A stretch of 22,427 nucleotides of DNA, taken from Candidatus Dadabacteria bacterium. Lineage in GTDB: Bacteria > Desulfobacterota_D > UBA1144 > Nemesobacterales > JADFKM01. The position numbers were made by a program, and so were the translations under genes. The stretch covers positions 1 through 22,427 of the forward strand of contig JADFKM010000032.1 of the NCBI GenBank assembly GCA_022564935.1. Reading direction: 5' to 3'. The notes below the pieces were generated by a model. The model made no database searches. It worked only from the letters and a program-made list of their open reading frames with translations, and had not been told where the DNA came from. Below are positions 1-8,041 of this stretch, one piece after another (the first letter of the stretch is position 1; the number at the start of each line of letters is the position of its first letter).

Positions 1-1212
1 ATCCAGCCTCGACATAAGCGTGTCTGAAAGCTCGCCGGTGGGGGTGAAGGCGATTCCCGGAAGCTCCGAGGTGTCCTGCTTCATAAGGGCAAGGCCGAGC
101 TCGAGCAGGAAGAAATCCCAGAACGCAAGCGTCCTGTGGGGAGTCGAGCCGTATACACCCGCTGCGTCATCGAGGTCGATTACCCGGTCATCGGGGAGCG
201 GGAAATGCGCCCTGTACAGCGCATCGCATACAGCTGTCAGAGAGAACGCCCTCTTGGTTTGCTCCGGTATCGAGTCCTCAACGGCGGGCGCGAACGTATC
301 GACCACCGCTTTCATGATTTTCCTGAGCCTTCTCTGCCCTATGCTCTCAGTGAGGGGATATATGGGCACGATGCGGTTGAAGTTCAGCTTGTCTTCGGTG
401 AGCTCTTCACCTTCTGCAACCACTTCAACTGCTTCAGGCCTGGGGTGTACAATCTGCAGCACCTTGGAGTACCTGTCGCAGCTAACTTCGCCGCTCACCA
501 CCACCGTCGCCCCCCGTTTGTAGAAGCTGTTGAGATACCTTGCGTTGAATTGGAACCAGGTAAGCTGGATTTCACCCGTATCGTCTGAGAGCAGCACCTT
601 ATATAGACTCCGCGAGCGGGCGCCCACCCTTCCCGCCACAACTACTTTCCCCATTATCGTCTCAGTCTCTCCGGGGCTTACCTCCGCTATTTTTTTTATG
701 CGCCTTCTGTCCTCATACCTCCGTGGAAAGTAGTACAGGGCGTCTTCGGCTGTAGTAATACCTTTCTTGGAAAAAATCTGCGCCATCCTCGGCCCTACCC
801 CCTTAATGTACTGGATGGGAACACGGGAGGGCTCCGAGGCGTCATCGGGGCGTGAGTCCGCATCATCTGATTTCGCTGGGGATTTCGCAGAGGGCTTCAC
901 TGGGGTCTGCTTGCCGCCCTTCGCTTCGGCATCGGAGAGCTCGCCCAACTCCTTAATGCGCTCGAGGGTACGGCGCACAATTTTTTTCTTATTTGCTGTA
1001 GTATGAGCGTCGTATCCGGCAAAAGAGCTCTCTATCTCTTTAATGAACCTGCGCCGGACCGGGTTAAGCTCTAGAGTGCAGGCCTTCAGCACTATGTCGC
1101 CTGCAAGTCCTTCAAGACCCTGCACCTTATCTAAGTTCGCAAAACGGTTTTTGGCTGCAAATACTAGGGGCTTTTCCAGGGACTGGATCAATTTTTCGAA
1201 CTCGCCGGGCAT
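1..1212 (-). CDS. recG: ATP-dependent DNA helicase RecG, N-terminal part (runs off the left edge)
   Basis: The gene is open to the window edge, giving 404 codons of the N-terminus. RecG remodels stalled replication forks and Holliday junctions. Visible parts are an N-terminal extension of about 130 residues ending in a low-complexity Lys/Pro/Ser/Asp linker, then the wedge region beginning near IQYIKGVGPRMAQIF with LYYFPRRYEDR, and an OB-fold stretch (LLSDDTGEIQLTWFQFNARYL). The helicase Walker A and DEAD-like motifs would lie beyond position 1. The extended N-terminus is seen in several non-enterobacterial RecG proteins. The start ATG at 1212 is fixed by an in-frame TAG two codons upstream. 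No Shine-Dalgarno sequence precedes it and a promoter sits almost on top of the start, so the mRNA may be leaderless. It is transcribed in the same direction as topA, with 134 bases between them. Confidence 0.93.
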   Translation of the reverse strand, partial: MPGEFEKLIQSLEKPLVFAAKNRFANLDKVQGLEGLAGDIVLKACTLELNPVRRRFIKEIESSFAGYDAHTTANKKKIVRRTLERIKELGELSDAEAKGGKQTPVKPSAKSPAKSDDADSRPDDASEPSRVPIQYIKGVGPRMAQIFSKKGITTAEDALYYFPRRYEDRRRIKKIAEVSPGETETIMGKVVVAGRVGARSRSLYKVLLSDDTGEIQLTWFQFNARYLNSFYKRGATVVVSGEVSCDRYSKVLQIVHPRPEAVEVVAEGEELTEDKLNFNRIVPIYPLTESIGQRRLRKIMKAVVDTFAPAVEDSIPEQTKRAFSLTAVCDALYRAHFPLPDDRVIDLDDAAGVYGSTPHRTLAFWDFFLLELGLALMKQDTSELPGIAFTPTGELSDTLMSRLD

Positions 1213-1220
1213 GTACTATG

Positions 1221-1250
1221 ATTGTACTATGTTAGCCGGGGATAGTTCAA
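1221..1250 (-). promoter_or_regulatory. Putative recG promoter overlapping an 8-bp direct repeat
   Basis: Read on the minus strand: TTGAAC (1245-1250), an 18-base spacer, then TACAAT (1221-1226). The start codon lies 8 bases past the -10 box, so transcription would begin only a few bases before the ATG. The same stretch holds a direct repeat GTACTATG-ATT-GTACTATG (1213-1231) with an 11-base period, about one helical turn, which could be an operator. This rests on consensus matching only. Confidence 0.45.
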
Positions 1251-1346
1251 GAACCGGGGAAGCTAGTAGTACCATAAAACGGGAGGGAGAAATCAGGTTC
1301 TTATAACGATATTGAACACTTTCTGACAGCATACTTACGGCATGAA

Positions 1347-3476
1347 TCAAACTTCGGCCTGCTCCTTGTCCGGCTCAGGCGCATTTTCAGCCTCAGGGGC
1401 AGAGTCCCCGCTTCCATGCTCGGACTGTTGAGCTTCAACGTCGGTCAGCTTCCTTATGCCCCTGCACTCCGGATAACCCGTGCAGCCGAAAAACTTGCCG
1501 TACTTGCTTGAGCGCAGTGCCATAGGCTCGCCGCAAAGCTCACACCTTACGTCCTCTCTTATATCCTGCTCCTTTTTTACGACCACCTCTACCTTGCCGT
1601 CTGTTCCATACTTGAAACGCTTCGCGTTCTTGCAGTCAGGATACTTCGAGCACGACAGGAACTCCCCCTTCTTCCCCCACTTGATTATCATGGGCGCGCC
1701 GCATGCGTCGCAGGAAATGTCGGTGGGAACCCCCTCGCGCCTGATGCTCTTGTCGGACTGCTCGGCTTCATCGAGCCTCCGGGAAAAACCCTTGTAAAAG
1801 GTTTTCAAGAGCTCCACCCAGTTAACGCTGCCTTCCTCCACCCTGTCTAAGTTTTCTTCCATAGCGGCCGTGAACTTAATATCCATGACCTCCGGGAAGC
1901 CCATGGTGAGATAGTCGGTTACGGATTTGCCGAGAAGAGTCGGAATCAGTCTGGCCCTCTCCTTTATGACGTACTCCCTATTCTGGATAGTGGACAGTAT
2001 AAGGGCGTATGTAGAGGGCCTTCCAATCCCCTTTTCTTCAAGCTCCTTCACGAGCGAGCTCTCGGTAAATCGGGGCAGGGGCTGGGTGAAGTGCTGGATT
2101 CCTTCGAGGTTAAGCAGCCTCAATACTTCGTCTTTCCGGAGTTCGGGGAGGGTAACATCTTCTTCTTTCTCCTTGGCTTCATTCCCATTCGACTCCTCCT
2201 CTTCCCTGCTCTCGGTATAGACGGCGGTAAATCCCTTGAACCTTATAACCGACCCCGTTGCCCTGAAGATTCCCTCACCCGCTTCTATTTCCACTGTGGT
2301 CTGGTCGTACACAGCGGGTGACATCTGAGATGAAACGAACCTTTTCCAGATGAGTTCATACAGTCGATACTCGTCTGAGGAGAGGTGCTTTCTCACCGAC
2401 TCCGGCTCGTATGACACGAAGGTAGGCCTTATGGCCTCGTGGGCGTCCTGAGCGGACTTTTTGACTTTAAACACATTTGGCTTATCGGGAAGATAGGAGC
2501 TTCCGTATTTTTCCGTTATGTAAGCCCGGACTTCGCCAAGCGCATGGTCCGATACTCTGACAGAATCTGTCCTCATATAGGTGATCAGTCCCACAGGGCC
2601 TTCGGCCCCAAGCTCGATGCCTTCGTAGAGCTTTTGGGCGATGGTCATGGTTTTTTTGACGGGAAACCTCAGTTTCCTAGACGCCTCCTGCTGGAGCGTG
2701 CTCGTTATAAAGGGAGCAAAGGCTTTCCTCTGCCTCTGTTTTTTCTCTACCGAGAGAACTTTATAGTTCTCATTTCGCAATGCCTCCACGATTGGCACGG
2801 CCTGCTCCTCACTGCCGACTTCGGCTTTTTCGCCTTTGTACTTAGAAAGCTTAGCGGTAAAAGTTGCGTCATCGTCTCCGTCCTTTCTAAGTAAAGCCTC
2901 GACGCTCCAGTGCTCGACGGGCACAAACGCATCTATCTCCCTCTCCCTTTCTACAATCATACGCAGAGCGACGCTCTGCACCCTGCCCGCGCTCAAGCCC
3001 TTTCTGACTTTCTTCCATAAAATCGGGCTGACCTTATAGCCGACGAGACGGTCAAGGATTCTCCTCGCCTGCTGGGCCTCGAACCGCTCTTTGCTGAGTG
3101 TAAGGGGGTTTTCCATCGCCTTTTTGATGGAATTCTCGGTTATCTCGTAAAACAGCACCCTGTATGCCCTGTCCCTTATGCCGAGCTGATCCACTATGTG
3201 CCACGCTATGGCTTCGCCCTCTCGGTCGGGGTCTGAGGCGAGATATATTTTATCCACATCTTTTGCCGCCTTTTTGAGCTTCGATAAATAATTTCTCTTA
3301 TCTTTTATCACCACATACTTAGGCTCGAAATCTTTCTCCACGTCCACTCCAAGCTTGCTGGACGGGAGGTCTACAAGGTGCCCCGAGGAGGCCTCCACGT
3401 TGTAATCCCGTCCGAGGTACTTTTTAATTGTCCTCGCCTTAGCGGGCGATTCAACAATAATTAGTGATTTTGCCAT
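1347..3476 (-). CDS. topA: DNA topoisomerase I (type IA)
   Basis: This enzyme relaxes negative supercoils through a transient 5'-phosphotyrosine link. It has 709 residues from the ATG at 3476. The Toprim domain opens with AKSLIIVESPAKA and contains SDPDREGEAIAWH (residues 81-93). The catalytic tyrosine is Tyr300 in LITYMRTDSVRVS. Two C-terminal C4 zinc ribbons follow (CDACG...CSKYPDC and CELCG...CTGYPEC), then an acidic Glu/Ala/Pro-rich tail. A GTG at 3482 is in frame but lies inside the Shine-Dalgarno region (AGAGGGTGG). The ATG at 3476 has GAGGG five bases upstream, so it is preferred. There is no dprA neighbour, unlike many genomes. Only two zinc ribbons are visible, fewer than in some homologues. 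Confidence 0.97.
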   Translation of the reverse strand: MAKSLIIVESPAKARTIKKYLGRDYNVEASSGHLVDLPSSKLGVDVEKDFEPKYVVIKDKRNYLSKLKKAAKDVDKIYLASDPDREGEAIAWHIVDQLGIRDRAYRVLFYEITENSIKKAMENPLTLSKERFEAQQARRILDRLVGYKVSPILWKKVRKGLSAGRVQSVALRMIVEREREIDAFVPVEHWSVEALLRKDGDDDATFTAKLSKYKGEKAEVGSEEQAVPIVEALRNENYKVLSVEKKQRQRKAFAPFITSTLQQEASRKLRFPVKKTMTIAQKLYEGIELGAEGPVGLITYMRTDSVRVSDHALGEVRAYITEKYGSSYLPDKPNVFKVKKSAQDAHEAIRPTFVSYEPESVRKHLSSDEYRLYELIWKRFVSSQMSPAVYDQTTVEIEAGEGIFRATGSVIRFKGFTAVYTESREEEESNGNEAKEKEEDVTLPELRKDEVLRLLNLEGIQHFTQPLPRFTESSLVKELEEKGIGRPSTYALILSTIQNREYVIKERARLIPTLLGKSVTDYLTMGFPEVMDIKFTAAMEENLDRVEEGSVNWVELLKTFYKGFSRRLDEAEQSDKSIRREGVPTDISCDACGAPMIIKWGKKGEFLSCSKYPDCKNAKRFKYGTDGKVEVVVKKEQDIREDVRCELCGEPMALRSSKYGKFFGCTGYPECRGIRKLTDVEAQQSEHGSGDSAPEAENAPEPDKEQAEV

Positions 3477-3498
3477 TTCCACCCTCTTTTAATGGATT

Positions 3499-3526
3499 AA
3501 TATAAACAAAGCCTCGGCACTTTCAA
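3499..3526 (-). promoter_or_regulatory. Putative sigma-70 promoter of topA
   Basis: On the minus strand, TTGAAA (3521-3526) and TATATT (3499-3504) are separated by 16 bases. The predicted start is near 3492, giving a leader of about 15 bases that contains the topA ribosome-binding site. Called by consensus only. Confidence 0.5.
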
Positions 3527-3600
3527 GTACACGACAAACAACTAAGAAACTATAAAGTGCAAAAAGGAGACCATTTCAAAATATCTTCAAACACGATTGA

Positions 3601-3633
3601 AAAGCGGGTTCCACCCGGGGCTGCCGAGCCCCC
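3601..3633 (-). terminator. Tandem GC-rich hairpins after ugd
   Basis: Downstream of the ugd stop, the minus strand forms GGGGCT-CGGC-AGCCCC (3617-3632) followed by CGGGT-GGA-ACCCG (3605-3617) and then CTTTTC. The U-tract is short, so termination may be partial. The position just after ugd fits a terminator. Confidence 0.45.
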
Positions 3634-3651
3634 AAAGCTCCATATTTTAAT

Positions 3652-4965
3652 CTAACCTTCAGTATTACTCCTGCCAAACGCAAAGTATTTGAACCCCTTC
3701 TCGGCGAGCTTTCTGGGATCGTAGAGGTTCCTCCCGTCAAAAATCACTGCTCCCGACATGGAGCTTTTCAGCCTGTCAAAATCCGGCTGCCTGTACTCGT
3801 TCCACTCGGTAAGCACCACTAGGGCATCGGCGCCCCCGCAGGCGTCATAGCTGGATTCCACATACTCCACCCGGTCGCCCAAGCACAGTCTCGCATTTTC
3901 AATAGCCGCCGGGTCATGCACGGCCACCCGGCCGCCGTGAGAGAGTATCCTCTCGATAACGAAAAGGGACGGGGCCTCGCGAATATCATCGGTTCTCGGT
4001 TTAAAGGACAGCCCCCACACCCCAAACCTCCTGCCTTTCAAATCCCCCCCGAAAAAGTCCAAGATACCCTCGAAGAACCGCTCTCTCTGCATCCGGTTAA
4101 CTTCTTCCGTCGCACTGCATACCTTTAGCTCATACCCCAATTCCCTGGCCGTTTGAATAATGGCTTTCACATCCTTGGGAAAGCACGACCCCCCGTAGCC
4201 GACCCCGGGGAAAAGGTAGTGCCTGCCAATTCTAGAATCGGCGCCCATAGCCACCCTGACCTCCGCTACGTCGGCCCCGACAAGGTCACACAAGTTAGCC
4301 ATTTCATTCATGAACGATATCCTGGTGGCGAGCATCGCATTGGAGGCGTACTTTGCTATCTCAGAAGAGCGTATCGAAACGACTATAGTCCTGTCCCCGG
4401 AGCGCATGAACGGCTGATAAAGCTCCTTCAATACTTCACCCACCGATGGGTTGTCGACGCCAATAACAACCCTGTCGGGCTTCATAAAGTCTTCGACCGC
4501 AGCGCCCTCCTTCAAAAACTCCGGGTTTGAGGCGACATCGAACTCAACCTGGGTGTTCTGTCCCACTAATTCCCTAACCTTCTCTGTGGTGCCCACGGGC
4601 ACCGTGCTCTTTGTCACGATTATTTTGTAATCGTACAGCAGCTTCCCAATCGAGCGCGCTACATCGAGCACGGCGCCGAGGTCGGCCGAGCCGTCTTCGC
4701 GCGGGGGGGTCGATACGGCTATGAATATTATGTGCGAGTTTCTAACCACATGTTCAAGGTCGGTCGTAAAGCTCAGCCTGTTCTCCCGGATGTTCCTTTC
4801 AATCAGCTCCCTGAGGCCGGGCTCATAGATATGCAGCACTCCACCTTTAATGAGTTCTATCTTTTCAGTATCCACATCCATACAAATCACGCTGTTTCCG
4901 CTCTCCGCAAAGCAAGAGCCGGTAACAAGGCCTACACATCCGGTTCCAATCACACCTATGTCCAT
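3652..4965 (-). CDS. ugd: UDP-glucose 6-dehydrogenase
   Basis: A cytoplasmic NAD-dependent enzyme that oxidises UDP-glucose to UDP-glucuronate, a precursor for capsule, exopolysaccharide and modified lipid A sugars. It has 437 residues, the usual length. The N-terminal Rossmann motif is GVIGTGCVGLVTG. Lys205 lies in SSEIAKYASNA, and the catalytic Cys261 lies in GVGYGGSCFPKDV. The C-terminal UDP-binding domain includes WGLSFKPRTDDIREAPS. The related GDP-mannose dehydrogenases are less likely given this pattern. The start ATG at 4965 has AGGAG eight bases upstream. That ribosome-binding site lies inside the 20-bp repeat that flanks the AT-rich island, so the native promoter of ugd has probably been displaced by the island. 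Transcription may now come from the SPARTA operon or from the 98-base gap after it. Confidence 0.95.
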   Translation of the reverse strand: MDIGVIGTGCVGLVTGSCFAESGNSVICMDVDTEKIELIKGGVLHIYEPGLRELIERNIRENRLSFTTDLEHVVRNSHIIFIAVSTPPREDGSADLGAVLDVARSIGKLLYDYKIIVTKSTVPVGTTEKVRELVGQNTQVEFDVASNPEFLKEGAAVEDFMKPDRVVIGVDNPSVGEVLKELYQPFMRSGDRTIVVSIRSSEIAKYASNAMLATRISFMNEMANLCDLVGADVAEVRVAMGADSRIGRHYLFPGVGYGGSCFPKDVKAIIQTARELGYELKVCSATEEVNRMQRERFFEGILDFFGGDLKGRRFGVWGLSFKPRTDDIREAPSLFVIERILSHGGRVAVHDPAAIENARLCLGDRVEYVESSYDACGGADALVVLTEWNEYRQPDFDRLKSSMSGAVIFDGRNLYDPRKLAEKGFKYFAFGRSNTEG

Positions 4966-4968
4966 TCT

Positions 4969-4988
4969 TAAGCTCCTGAAGTTCCGTT
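4969..4988. repeat. Left copy of the 20-bp direct repeat bounding the island
   Basis: TAAGCTCCTGAAGTTCCGTT occurs here and again, identical and in the same orientation, at 8042-8061. Similarity continues imperfectly for about 15 bases to the right (11 of 15 match). This copy contains the ribosome-binding site of ugd. The two copies bracket exactly the AT-rich TIR-APAZ/Argonaute segment, which suggests a duplication made when that segment entered. Confidence 0.9.
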
Positions 4989-4989
4989 T

Positions 4990-5010
4990 AAGCAGTACTG
5001 CTTTTTTATT
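4990..5010 (+). terminator. Perfect 14-bp palindrome followed by a T run
   Basis: AAGCAGTACTGCTT (4990-5003) is a perfect palindrome, and T6 then ATTT follow on the plus strand, which is the layout of a short intrinsic terminator. No plus-strand gene ends here. On the minus strand the same hairpin has no U-tail. It may instead be a protein-binding site between the island and ugd. Confidence 0.35.
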
Positions 5011-5015
5011 TCTCT

Positions 5016-5055
5016 ATTCATAGAACATCATTATATTGAAATGATGTCTATGAAT
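5016..5055 (-). other. Long imperfect inverted repeat just after the Argonaute gene
   Basis: Left arm ATTCATAGAACATCATT (5016-5032) and right arm AATGATGTCTATGAAT (5040-5055) pair over 16 bases with one bulge, around a 7-base loop. The hairpin begins 8 bases after the Argonaute stop codon. No U-tract follows it, so it is not a classical intrinsic terminator. It could protect the 3' end, act as an operator, or be a remnant of a mobile-element end. A TATAAT-like box on the minus strand (5030-5035) lies inside the hairpin and could give ugd a new promoter, though no good -35 box is visible. Confidence 0.6.
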
Positions 5056-5063
5056 CACTCAAA

Positions 5064-6569
5064 TTAAATATAATGTTTAAATGTCAATACTCCTATTTCT
5101 TTCGTGGGCCCCGCAGTTAATATTTCACCGATTAAATCTGCAAATTTTAAAGTTACTGGAACACCATCACCATAAATACAAGTATTATAGTTGAGTTTAG
5201 TAAGGGATAGGATATCCTTGCAAACTTGTACAATATCAGCCTCGCCTTTTACAATTTCAACACTGAGAGGATTAGGAGTTTCTAAACCCATAACCGTTTG
5301 AATTCTTGGTATAAATCCTTTTGTCCATAGAAAGGCTTCTCTTTCATCAATTACTAAAGCCATACCTCTCAGTATGGGATAAGCGTAATCTCTATACAGC
5401 TTAAATACCCTGTCATCTCTAATCCTAACGCCTATAACTTTTGATTTATCTCTAGCTGCTTCTTCGAATCCTTCCCATTCCTCATCATTGAAATAAGTTT
5501 TTGCATGTATAAAGATTTCTTTGGGATAATCTTCATTTTTTTCATCGAAAGTTTTTAGTGCCTTCTCGATTAACTCTTTTGCGCTTTCCTTTGATAAATG
5601 AAACTCCCCGATTTTTGGATTATACCAGGGGCCTACATTTCCTCTGAATACCATGCCATCCCCTGAGTCAAGGAACATTTGCGCAGCACAACATGCTGTT
5701 TTTTCATCTGAAGCTGTATCTATTCTTTTATAAACTAATCCGACATAAGAGACACCTTTCCGAACACTTCCTAGCTTCCAAGGTAAACCTCCACTCTTAT
5801 AATACAGTGTAGTTGAGATGCTCCAAGCTTTAGCTGAATCAAAAATTTCTTCAATCTCTATCCCTCTTTTTGTAAATATTTCTCTATAGGCGATAGTACT
5901 CTCTTTAATTATCTGTGTAATAATTCCATCTTCCAATAATCTCGTCTTCAACTGATTATGGAAGTTAACTTCATACTGATAAGCCTCTTGGAGTTTCTGA
6001 TCTTCAGAAAAAAGAAATAATGCTCGGCTATTCCTTGAATATTTACTCTTAAGTCCAATTTTTATATTGTCTTCAGAAGGTGGGATTTTTGATTTAGGAC
6101 GGCCATATGTATATACCTCATCAGGAATAACAACGAACCAAACAACTACAGGAATTTCCTCTTCCCTTTTAAATCTGATTAACTTATCAGCAAATAAATT
6201 GACAAGATTGTATACCCTCTGGTGAGAGTCTTGGTACTTCAAATACTTTATTATATCGTTTTTATCAATGTCTAATTCTTGTACTGCACTTAAATTTAGG
6301 CTGAATTCAAAAGCTGCTTCGATTCCAGGGAAGAAGGGCCTTGCAAAATCTTCTTCCTTACTATAAACAGGTTTTTCTATGCTTTTTAACCACTCAATCA
6401 GCCGACTTCTACCGAAATAAGTACCAATAATCCCGATGTTTGTAAATTTTATATCCTTTCTAGTGTAAGGGCCAAAGAGTGTTATGCCATCTCTAGGATC
6501 AATTGATTTTTGATTATATCCAAACGATAATAAAGGCTCTCTTAAATGGATTAATCTTACATTTCTCAT
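5064..6569 (-). CDS. Short prokaryotic Argonaute (MID-PIWI), SPARTA type, catalytically inactive
   Basis: This 501-residue protein carries only MID and PIWI regions; no N or PAZ domain is present. The MID part lies roughly at 120-240, with AYQYEVNFHNQLKTRLL (196-212) holding likely guide-phosphate contacts such as His204 and Lys208. The PIWI part starts near KAWSISTTLYYKSGGLPWKL. Where active Argonautes have the first catalytic Asp this one reads YVGLVYKR (275-282), and the later RDG-like position reads FIHAKTYFN. The DEDX tetrad is therefore absent. It should act as a guide-RNA and target-DNA sensor, not a slicer. It lies 12 bases after the TIR-APAZ gene, as expected for a heterodimeric SPARTA complex. 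The ATG at 6569 has no Shine-Dalgarno sequence, only AT-rich sequence before it. The gene is strongly AT-rich compared with its neighbours, consistent with transfer. Confidence 0.88.
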   Translation of the reverse strand: MRNVRLIHLREPLLSFGYNQKSIDPRDGITLFGPYTRKDIKFTNIGIIGTYFGRSRLIEWLKSIEKPVYSKEEDFARPFFPGIEAAFEFSLNLSAVQELDIDKNDIIKYLKYQDSHQRVYNLVNLFADKLIRFKREEEIPVVVWFVVIPDEVYTYGRPKSKIPPSEDNIKIGLKSKYSRNSRALFLFSEDQKLQEAYQYEVNFHNQLKTRLLEDGIITQIIKESTIAYREIFTKRGIEIEEIFDSAKAWSISTTLYYKSGGLPWKLGSVRKGVSYVGLVYKRIDTASDEKTACCAAQMFLDSGDGMVFRGNVGPWYNPKIGEFHLSKESAKELIEKALKTFDEKNEDYPKEIFIHAKTYFNDEEWEGFEEAARDKSKVIGVRIRDDRVFKLYRDYAYPILRGMALVIDEREAFLWTKGFIPRIQTVMGLETPNPLSVEIVKGEADIVQVCKDILSLTKLNYNTCIYGDGVPVTLKFADLIGEILTAGPTKEIGVLTFKHYI

Positions 6570-6581
6570 TTTAACAAAAAC

Positions 6582-7973
6582 TTAGGTTTCTACATCTTGG
6601 TAATACTCATCTACATTCTTACTTATACTAATTAAGTTTTGCCTTTCTCTTGCTTCGGGTTGGTTGTATCCAATATTAGAATAAAAAGACAGGGTTAGTA
6701 AAGGCATTTTTAAAGTAAAATCTTTATTTAGAGGTATTTCTGTCTTTCCATTCTCATCTTTGATTGCATTAATAAAAGCTATAAGTTGATCTCTCCATTC
6801 TTCATTAAACCATTTCTTGCCTTTATTTCTTCTTGCGGAATGTAGTCGTTTACTATCTTTCCAGATATGATAGCCGTTATCAGAAAACAATATATGAGAC
6901 TTTAAACTAAAACACACCGTAGGATATAAAAGCGTCTTTGAAGAAACTGCGAAATGCCAATTTCCAACTTTGTTATCATTAATCTTATATCTACCAACTA
7001 AGTTTTTTGTCTTTTCTCTATTCGGATAACTAAACTTAACTCTGTTTTTTTCCAATTTCAGTTTCGGAAAAAAGTATGCATTAGATTTATTAGCCATCTC
7101 ATACCAATATAATCCTCTCCTTTTCATCAATAAATGGAAGGTTCTATTTAGCAGCCAGTTCAACAAGTTCTTAGCATTCAAAAGAGTCGGGAAAGTATCC
7201 CTATCGAAACCATTAAGAATGCTAGAAGATCCGATTTGATATTTTTTTATTGGAAGGATTTCTAAATCATCATTTTGTTTATTTATAGTTTTTATTTCAT
7301 CGGTAAAAGTTACTAAAATATTTCCATGCCTGATTATTGGATACTCAAAATATTCTGCATAAATTGTTTTTGCCTGTTTCTCATTTTCGTACTGGTATAA
7401 GTATAGATTTTCAGGCAATTCTTCTATTGGCCACCAATTGCTATAATATTTTTCCTTTTTTTTGTATAAGCCAAATTTAGTTGTAAATTCGTTTTCGTAC
7501 CAAGATATGACAGATCTATTATCACCGACAGTATCTTTAGGAACCTTGTCTTTTTCAAGCTTTTTGATTAATTGTTTTAATCCTACTGCCCAATTACTGT
7601 GGAATGTTATATGCTTGTATCGATTCAATCCTATAAAAGAATTGAAAGGTGCATCCTCATCAATATTCAAGGGAATTATAAGATCTTTTAATCCTAATTT
7701 TTTTGCGATACTTTCGGCGAGACTGATTTCTTTGTCAATTCCGTCCTTTAAAACACCTGGTTCATTACAAATGGAATTTGAGAAAACGAGTAGAAATTTT
7801 ATCGTATTATTTCTAATTTCATTATCAATTTCAGACCAGAACTTTTCGCCTCCGATTAAGCCCTCAAGGTCACACCAAACCTTGTATCCTAAAAGTTGCA
7901 ATCTTGAAGCTAACCAAATTGTAAATTCATTGTCTTCCGGATTTGCATGGCTTATGAATAAGGTTTTTCTCAT
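6582..7973 (-). CDS. TIR-APAZ effector of a SPARTA defence system
   Basis: This protein has 463 residues. The N-terminal TIR domain (about 1-135) opens with KTLFISHANPEDNEF and GYKVWCD. The likely NADase glutamate is Glu82, in KDGIDKEISLAE, judged by position against the family. The rest is an APAZ domain, recognisable by MANKSNAYFF, WHFAVSSKTLLYP and LHSARRNKGKKWFNEEWRDQL. In studied SPARTA systems the TIR-APAZ chain pairs with short Argonaute. On guide-RNA-directed binding of invader DNA, four heterodimers assemble, TIR hydrolyses NAD(P)+, and the cell dies or stalls. Here it is the first gene of a two-gene minus-strand operon. No Shine-Dalgarno sequence precedes the ATG at 7973, as in the partner gene. 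Function is inferred from family resemblance, because no experiment tests this locus. Confidence 0.88.
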   Translation of the reverse strand: MRKTLFISHANPEDNEFTIWLASRLQLLGYKVWCDLEGLIGGEKFWSEIDNEIRNNTIKFLLVFSNSICNEPGVLKDGIDKEISLAESIAKKLGLKDLIIPLNIDEDAPFNSFIGLNRYKHITFHSNWAVGLKQLIKKLEKDKVPKDTVGDNRSVISWYENEFTTKFGLYKKKEKYYSNWWPIEELPENLYLYQYENEKQAKTIYAEYFEYPIIRHGNILVTFTDEIKTINKQNDDLEILPIKKYQIGSSSILNGFDRDTFPTLLNAKNLLNWLLNRTFHLLMKRRGLYWYEMANKSNAYFFPKLKLEKNRVKFSYPNREKTKNLVGRYKINDNKVGNWHFAVSSKTLLYPTVCFSLKSHILFSDNGYHIWKDSKRLHSARRNKGKKWFNEEWRDQLIAFINAIKDENGKTEIPLNKDFTLKMPLLTLSFYSNIGYNQPEARERQNLISISKNVDEYYQDVET

Positions 7974-8041
7974 ATAAACTATTTTAATTCATGTATTACT
8001 AAACTTAAACAACTTGCTTATTTCTTGTAATTCCTTTTGAG

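Noticed and set aside
136-588. Plus-strand ORFs in the first kilobase
   Set aside because: They are antisense shadows of recG, whose minus-strand frame is open to the edge and has clear RecG motifs.
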